Assembly (NCBI GenBank): GCA_030018855.1
Contig: JASEHG010000078.1
Location: forward strand, 1 to 8,516
Direction: 5' to 3'
Length of the DNA: 8,516 bases
Source of the DNA: Candidatus Brocadiaceae bacterium
GTDB taxonomy: Bacteria > Planctomycetota > Brocadiia > Brocadiales > Bathyanammoxibiaceae
The position numbers were made by a program, and so were the translations under genes. Positions 6,107-8,516 of this stretch are shown here, in pieces. The notes under the pieces were generated by a model. It saw only the letters and a program-made list of their open reading frames with translations, searched no databases and was not told the origin of the DNA. Every line of letters starts with the position of its first letter. The stretch's first letter is position 1.

Positions 6107-6121
6107 CCGTACCTGAAAACC

Positions 6122-7273
6122 ATGAAAATCCTCCACCTCTTCAGCAACTGGAAGTGGACAGGGCCTGCCGAGCATGCCCTGCAACTGGCCCACAGACTGG
6201 GCCTGAGGGGTCACCAGGTGTTCTTTGTATACGGGAGACCACCGAAAGAGGACCTGGAGGGTATCCGTCAGAAGGCCCACGCCCTGCGGGTTAAGACCAT
6301 TGAACTTGGACTAAAGAGACACCTTAACCTGTTGACAAATGCAAGTGACCTCTGGAGACTCCGAGGTATCCTGAAAGACTTCAGGCCCGATATCATCCAT
6401 ACGCACCTTGCCAATGACCACCTGCTGGGTGGGGTGGCATCCAGATTATTCTTTCCATCTGCAAAGGTCTTACGTACCGCCTACGAGGGTGAAGGTCTTG
6501 AGCCTTCCATAAGAAATAAAATGCTTCTTAGGTATCTGACCTCAGGGCTGATAACCGTCTCAGAGAGGAGTAGAGGGCAGTGTATGGGAGACTTTGCCTT
6601 GCCCCTTGAGAGGGTTTGGAGGGTGGAGGTAGGGGTGGATACGGCCCGTTTTGACCCGCAAAGATGTTTAACTGGAGTATCCCAGCCGCCCCGCACCTTG
6701 CGGCGCTCGCTGGGTATTGGGCCTTCTGAGGTGGTAGTGGGCATAGTGGCGAGGATACAAAGACATAGGCGGTTTGAGATATTCCTGGAGGCCTTCAGAC
6801 AGGCCGCCAGCCAGATGCCCAATTTGAGGGCGATTATCGTGGGTAGAGGTACCCATATGGTCCCTGTGGCGGTAGAACCTGCCAGGAAGATGGGACTGAA
6901 CGGGAGGGTGCTATTCCCAGGCTACAAGGGGGGAGAGGAATACGTGGACGCCCTTGCCTCTATGGACATGAAGGTGTTTCTCGTACCTGGCACAGACGGC
7001 GCCTGTCGTGCCGTGAGGGAGGCCATGGCCATGGGGCTCCCCATCATAGCGGCCCGTCGGGGGATGCTTCCCGAGATTGTTAAAGAGGGTGAGGTGGGTC
7101 TGGTAATTGATGACAGCCCGGAAAACCTCTCCAGTGCCATCCTGAAGCTGGCCAGGGATGAGGCCCTCAGGAGGGATATGGGCCGGTCAGCCAGGAAGTG
7201 GGCCCTTGAGCACTTTTCCCTGGATAGGGAGGTAGAACAGGTGGAATCCATTTACAAGACCCTGATAGACTAG
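6122..7273 (+). CDS. Family 4 glycosyltransferase (GT-B fold)
   Basis: This cytoplasmic enzyme transfers a sugar from a nucleotide donor to a growing LPS or other surface glycan. The 383-residue length is normal. The N-terminal Rossmann half opens MKILHLFSNWKWTGPAEHAL, has RPDIIHTHLAND (88-99), and reaches TVSERSR (145-151) and a VGVDTARFDP segment (170-179). The C-terminal half begins near 202 with VVVGIVARIQRH, includes AIIVGRGTH (237-245), and carries the donor-binding region TDGACRAVREAMAMGLPII (291-309). The family's E-x7-E motif appears as Asp292-x7-Glu300. I recall a subgroup with a similar SDG or TDG variant, so this may be normal there. Residues 181-194 form a rather long linker encoded by GC-rich DNA with short inverted repeats. 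The ATG at 6122 lacks a visible ribosome binding site. It is separated from the kinase by 111 bases of palindromes and followed by a 61-base spacer. Donor and acceptor are not readable. Confidence 0.9.
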   Translation: MKILHLFSNWKWTGPAEHALQLAHRLGLRGHQVFFVYGRPPKEDLEGIRQKAHALRVKTIELGLKRHLNLLTNASDLWRLRGILKDFRPDIIHTHLANDHLLGGVASRLFFPSAKVLRTAYEGEGLEPSIRNKMLLRYLTSGLITVSERSRGQCMGDFALPLERVWRVEVGVDTARFDPQRCLTGVSQPPRTLRRSLGIGPSEVVVGIVARIQRHRRFEIFLEAFRQAASQMPNLRAIIVGRGTHMVPVAVEPARKMGLNGRVLFPGYKGGEEYVDALASMDMKVFLVPGTDGACRAVREAMAMGLPIIAARRGMLPEIVKEGEVGLVIDDSPENLSSAILKLARDEALRRDMGRSARKWALEHFSLDREVEQVESIYKTLID

Positions 7274-7276
7274 ATT

Positions 7277-7324
7277 TTGAACTCTTGAACCCTTGAACTT
7301 TTGAACTCTTAATCCTTTAAACTT
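7277..7324. repeat. 8-base tandem repeat, about six units
   Basis: The spacer after the family 4 glycosyltransferase is built from octamers: TTGAACTC, TTGAACCC, TTGAACTT and TTGAACTC, followed by two more diverged units (TTAATCCT, TTAAACTT). It fills most of the 61 bases between stop and next start. The T/A-rich end at 7325-7334 leads directly to the next ATG, so unit number would change the leader length of that gene but not its frame. Confidence 0.85.
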
Positions 7325-7334
7325 CTTTTTTAAT

Positions 7335-8330
7335 ATGCCACAAGAGCTATCCATTATTATCGTCAATTGGAATACCAGGGACCTCCTGCAGGAGTGCCTG
7401 GAGTCCCTTTATAAGACGACCAGGGTCCCTTTTGACCTCTACGTGGTAGACAACGCCTCAACCGATGACAGCCCAGACATGGTGAGGGCCCAATTCCCAC
7501 AGGCCCGACTTGTCGTAAACCAGGAAAACCTCGGTTTTGCCCCGGCCAATAACCAGATACTCAAGGGTATCCATACCCCTTTTGTCTTCCTACTGAACCC
7601 GGACACGGTGTTGCTGGAAGGGGCAATAAAGGGGATGCTGGATTTCCTCAAGGCAAACCCCGACGTGGCCGTAGTAGCACCTCAATATCTCAATAAGGAC
7701 GGCACAAAACAAAACTCTTTTGACAATTTTCCCTCCCTGGCTACGGAACTCCTCAATAAGGGCCTGCTGAGGACGTTACTGCCGGGGTGGTTCCCCAGTA
7801 AGAGGGGCAACCACAAGGGACCGCTGGAGGTGGAGTCCGTTATAGGGGCGGCTATGATGCTCCGCCAGGAGGCCTTCCGAGAGGTGGGTTTCTTTGACGA
7901 AGACTACTTCCTTTACCTGGACGAGAGCGACCTATGCTTCCGCCTCAAGAAGGCCGGCTGGAGGTGTTTACACTTGCCGCATCTACGGATATATCACGTG
8001 GGTGGGGGGGGTAAAAAGAAGGTCAGGGCAGAGGCTACCATTGAGTACTACCGTTCCCTCTACAAGTTCTTCAGAAAAAACAGGGGATGGTACTCTTATG
8101 TCCTGTTACGGGCCTTCAAACCCCTAAGGATTTTTCTGAGCCTCGTCCTCTCCGGGCTGGGCACCATCCTCACCCTTGGCCTGAACGAGCGGTTTAAGGT
8201 AAAGTTTCTCACGTGTGTAAAGCTCCTTGAGTGGCACCTCAGGGGATGTCCGGACTGGATGGGTATCCAGAAGGGGCCTACACCCGTAGGGGTTGAAAAT
8301 CTTCAACCCCTGCCGAAAGATGTGAAATAA
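7335..8330 (+). CDS. Family 2 glycosyltransferase, rhamnosyltransferase-like
   Basis: The product resembles the WbbL/RfbF group of rhamnosyltransferases, which work at the cytoplasmic membrane with dTDP-rhamnose. It has 331 residues. LSIIIVNWNTRDLLQECL (5-22) and YVVDNASTDDS (36-46) start the GT-A fold, NLGFAPANNQ (65-74) and FLLNPDT (85-91) form the donor and metal site, and GFFDEDYFLYLDESDLCFR (185-203) holds the ED-type catalytic region. HVGGGG (221-226) is encoded by a run of eight G. Residues 255-283 are hydrophobic and may lie on or in the membrane. The last part, VGVENLQPLP (318-327), comes from a palindromic element, so the C-terminus has probably been extended. The gene ends 2 bases before rfbD, whose product completes dTDP-L-rhamnose synthesis; this supports the rhamnosyl guess. 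No ribosome binding site is visible before ATG 7335. Glycosyltransferase fold near certain; specificity inferred. Confidence 0.9.
   Translation: MPQELSIIIVNWNTRDLLQECLESLYKTTRVPFDLYVVDNASTDDSPDMVRAQFPQARLVVNQENLGFAPANNQILKGIHTPFVFLLNPDTVLLEGAIKGMLDFLKANPDVAVVAPQYLNKDGTKQNSFDNFPSLATELLNKGLLRTLLPGWFPSKRGNHKGPLEVESVIGAAMMLRQEAFREVGFFDEDYFLYLDESDLCFRLKKAGWRCLHLPHLRIYHVGGGGKKKVRAEATIEYYRSLYKFFRKNRGWYSYVLLRAFKPLRIFLSLVLSGLGTILTLGLNERFKVKFLTCVKLLEWHLRGCPDWMGIQKGPTPVGVENLQPLPKDVK
8004..8011 (+). repeat. Run of eight G inside the glycosyltransferase gene
   Basis: Eight consecutive G encode part of the HVGGGG segment of the rhamnosyltransferase-like protein. Gain or loss of one base would shift the frame and remove the last third of the protein. 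Confidence 0.8.
8286..8313. repeat. GTAGGGG-type palindrome with different core (type D-like, copy 3)
   Basis: AGGGGTTGAA (8288-8297) and TTCAACCCCT (8302-8311) are perfect 10-base arms around AATC, flanked by G-T on the left and G-C on the right. Ends and length match the palindrome at 4279-4306 but the core differs. It lies in frame near the 3' end of the glycosyltransferase gene and is read V-G-V-E-N-L-Q-P-L. Confidence 0.85.
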
Positions 8331-8332
8331 CC

Positions 8333-8516
8333 ATGAAGCTTGCACTTATAGGTTCCAATGGACAATTGGGGCATGACCTCCAGCGTGTACTGTCCTGCGG
8401 GTCGGAGCCCGCAGGCTCTGTCCTGCGGACTGTTCAACAGGCCCTGCACTGCGAGGGTACATGGCAGGTAATCCCCCTGACCCATCAGGACATAGAGATT
8501 ACCAACCCCGGCGTGG
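8333..8516 (+). CDS. rfbD: dTDP-4-dehydrorhamnose reductase, N-terminal part (cut by window end)
   Basis: RmlD/RfbD reduces dTDP-4-dehydro-L-rhamnose with NAD(P)H, the last step in making dTDP-L-rhamnose. The first 61 codons are present. MKLALIGSNGQLGHDL contains the GxxGxxG nucleotide-binding motif (7-13), and VIPLTHQDIEIT (46-57) is the expected second strand region of this extended short-chain dehydrogenase. Between them, residues 21-45 are longer than I expect for the family, by roughly 15 or more residues. Part of that stretch is encoded by the 8-base-arm inverted repeat at 8394-8415 and a repeated TGTCCTGCGG (8391-8400, 8420-8429). The insertion is in frame. The ATG follows the previous stop by 2 bases with no good ribosome binding site, so translation is probably coupled. 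No other rml gene is in the window. Identity is confident despite truncation. Confidence 0.88.
   Translation, partial: MKLALIGSNGQLGHDLQRVLSCGSEPAGSVLRTVQQALHCEGTWQVIPLTHQDIEITNPGV
8391..8429. repeat. Inverted repeat plus direct repeat inside rfbD (type E)
   Basis: CCTGCGGG (8394-8401) and CCCGCAGG (8408-8415) are perfect 8-base arms around TCGGAG. TGTCCTGCGG occurs at 8391-8400 and again at 8420-8429. The whole unit is translated within the N-terminal domain of RfbD. Confidence 0.8.

Larger units (their letters stand above)
6011..6121. other. 111-base spacer filled with palindromes
   Basis: The gap between the kinase and the family 4 glycosyltransferase holds three inverted repeats of different types: 6024-6041, 6053-6070 and 6092-6106. 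They cover nearly half of the gap. I see no ribosome binding site before the ATG at 6122 and no clear promoter. Confidence 0.7.

Noticed and set aside
6681..6714. Inverted repeats CCCAGC/GCTGGG and CGCA/TGCG inside the family 4 glycosyltransferase gene
   Set aside because: The arms are short and interrupted, and no second copy is in the window; the linker could be ordinary coding sequence.
3167..8429. CRISPR array
   Set aside because: Repeats are of several types, irregularly spaced and partly inside genes; no regular repeat-spacer pattern.
1..8516. tRNA or rRNA genes and transposase genes
   Set aside because: I saw no cloverleaf-like segment, rRNA motif or transposase-like protein on either strand.

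Overview
The window comes from a bacterial chromosome with a Gram-negative type envelope. It joins a short housekeeping block to an operon-like run of lipopolysaccharide (LPS) genes, all on the + strand. The wording of ClpX and GuaA, the tandem LPS-kinase gene and the scarcity of well-placed Shine-Dalgarno sequences suggest Planctomycetota, perhaps the anammox order Brocadiales. That is an impression from memory, not a search result, and I hold it at low to moderate confidence.

Layout. Bases 3-116 may be the tail of an unidentified gene. clpX (120-1361) encodes the unfoldase of the ClpXP protease. An AT-rich gap after it holds a 62-residue coiled-coil plus membrane-anchor protein (1397-1585) that seems to start at CTG. 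guaA (1607-3166) encodes GMP synthase. A 311-base gap (3167-3477) carries several inverted repeats and a good sigma70-like promoter. Then come a WaaE/KdtX-like family 2 glycosyltransferase (3478-4344), a tandem two-domain LPS kinase overlapping it by 8 bases (4337-6010), a family 4 glycosyltransferase (6122-7273), a rhamnosyltransferase-like family 2 glycosyltransferase (7335-8330) and, 2 bases later, the start of rfbD/rmlD (8333 to the window end).

The LPS genes fit together. RmlD makes dTDP-L-rhamnose, the second family 2 enzyme looks like a user of that donor, the other glycosyltransferases would extend the core oligosaccharide, and the kinase would phosphorylate Kdo or heptose in the inner core.

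The most unusual property is a dense population of short palindromic elements, of at least five sequence types and about a dozen copies, from the last codons of clpX onward. Several lie inside reading frames and are translated: one supplies the last two codons and the stop of clpX, two sit in the kinase, one is near the 3' end of each family 2 glycosyltransferase gene, and one is in the N-terminal part of rfbD. Three copies of one type (GTAGGGG...CCCCTAC, or a decayed form) are read in the same frame and give related peptides (VGAYCNTPLP, AGAYYGTPAP, VGVENLQPLP). This resembles the protein-coding palindromic elements known from Rickettsia and is the main candidate here for an undescribed phenomenon. 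The bodies of clpX and guaA appear free of them.
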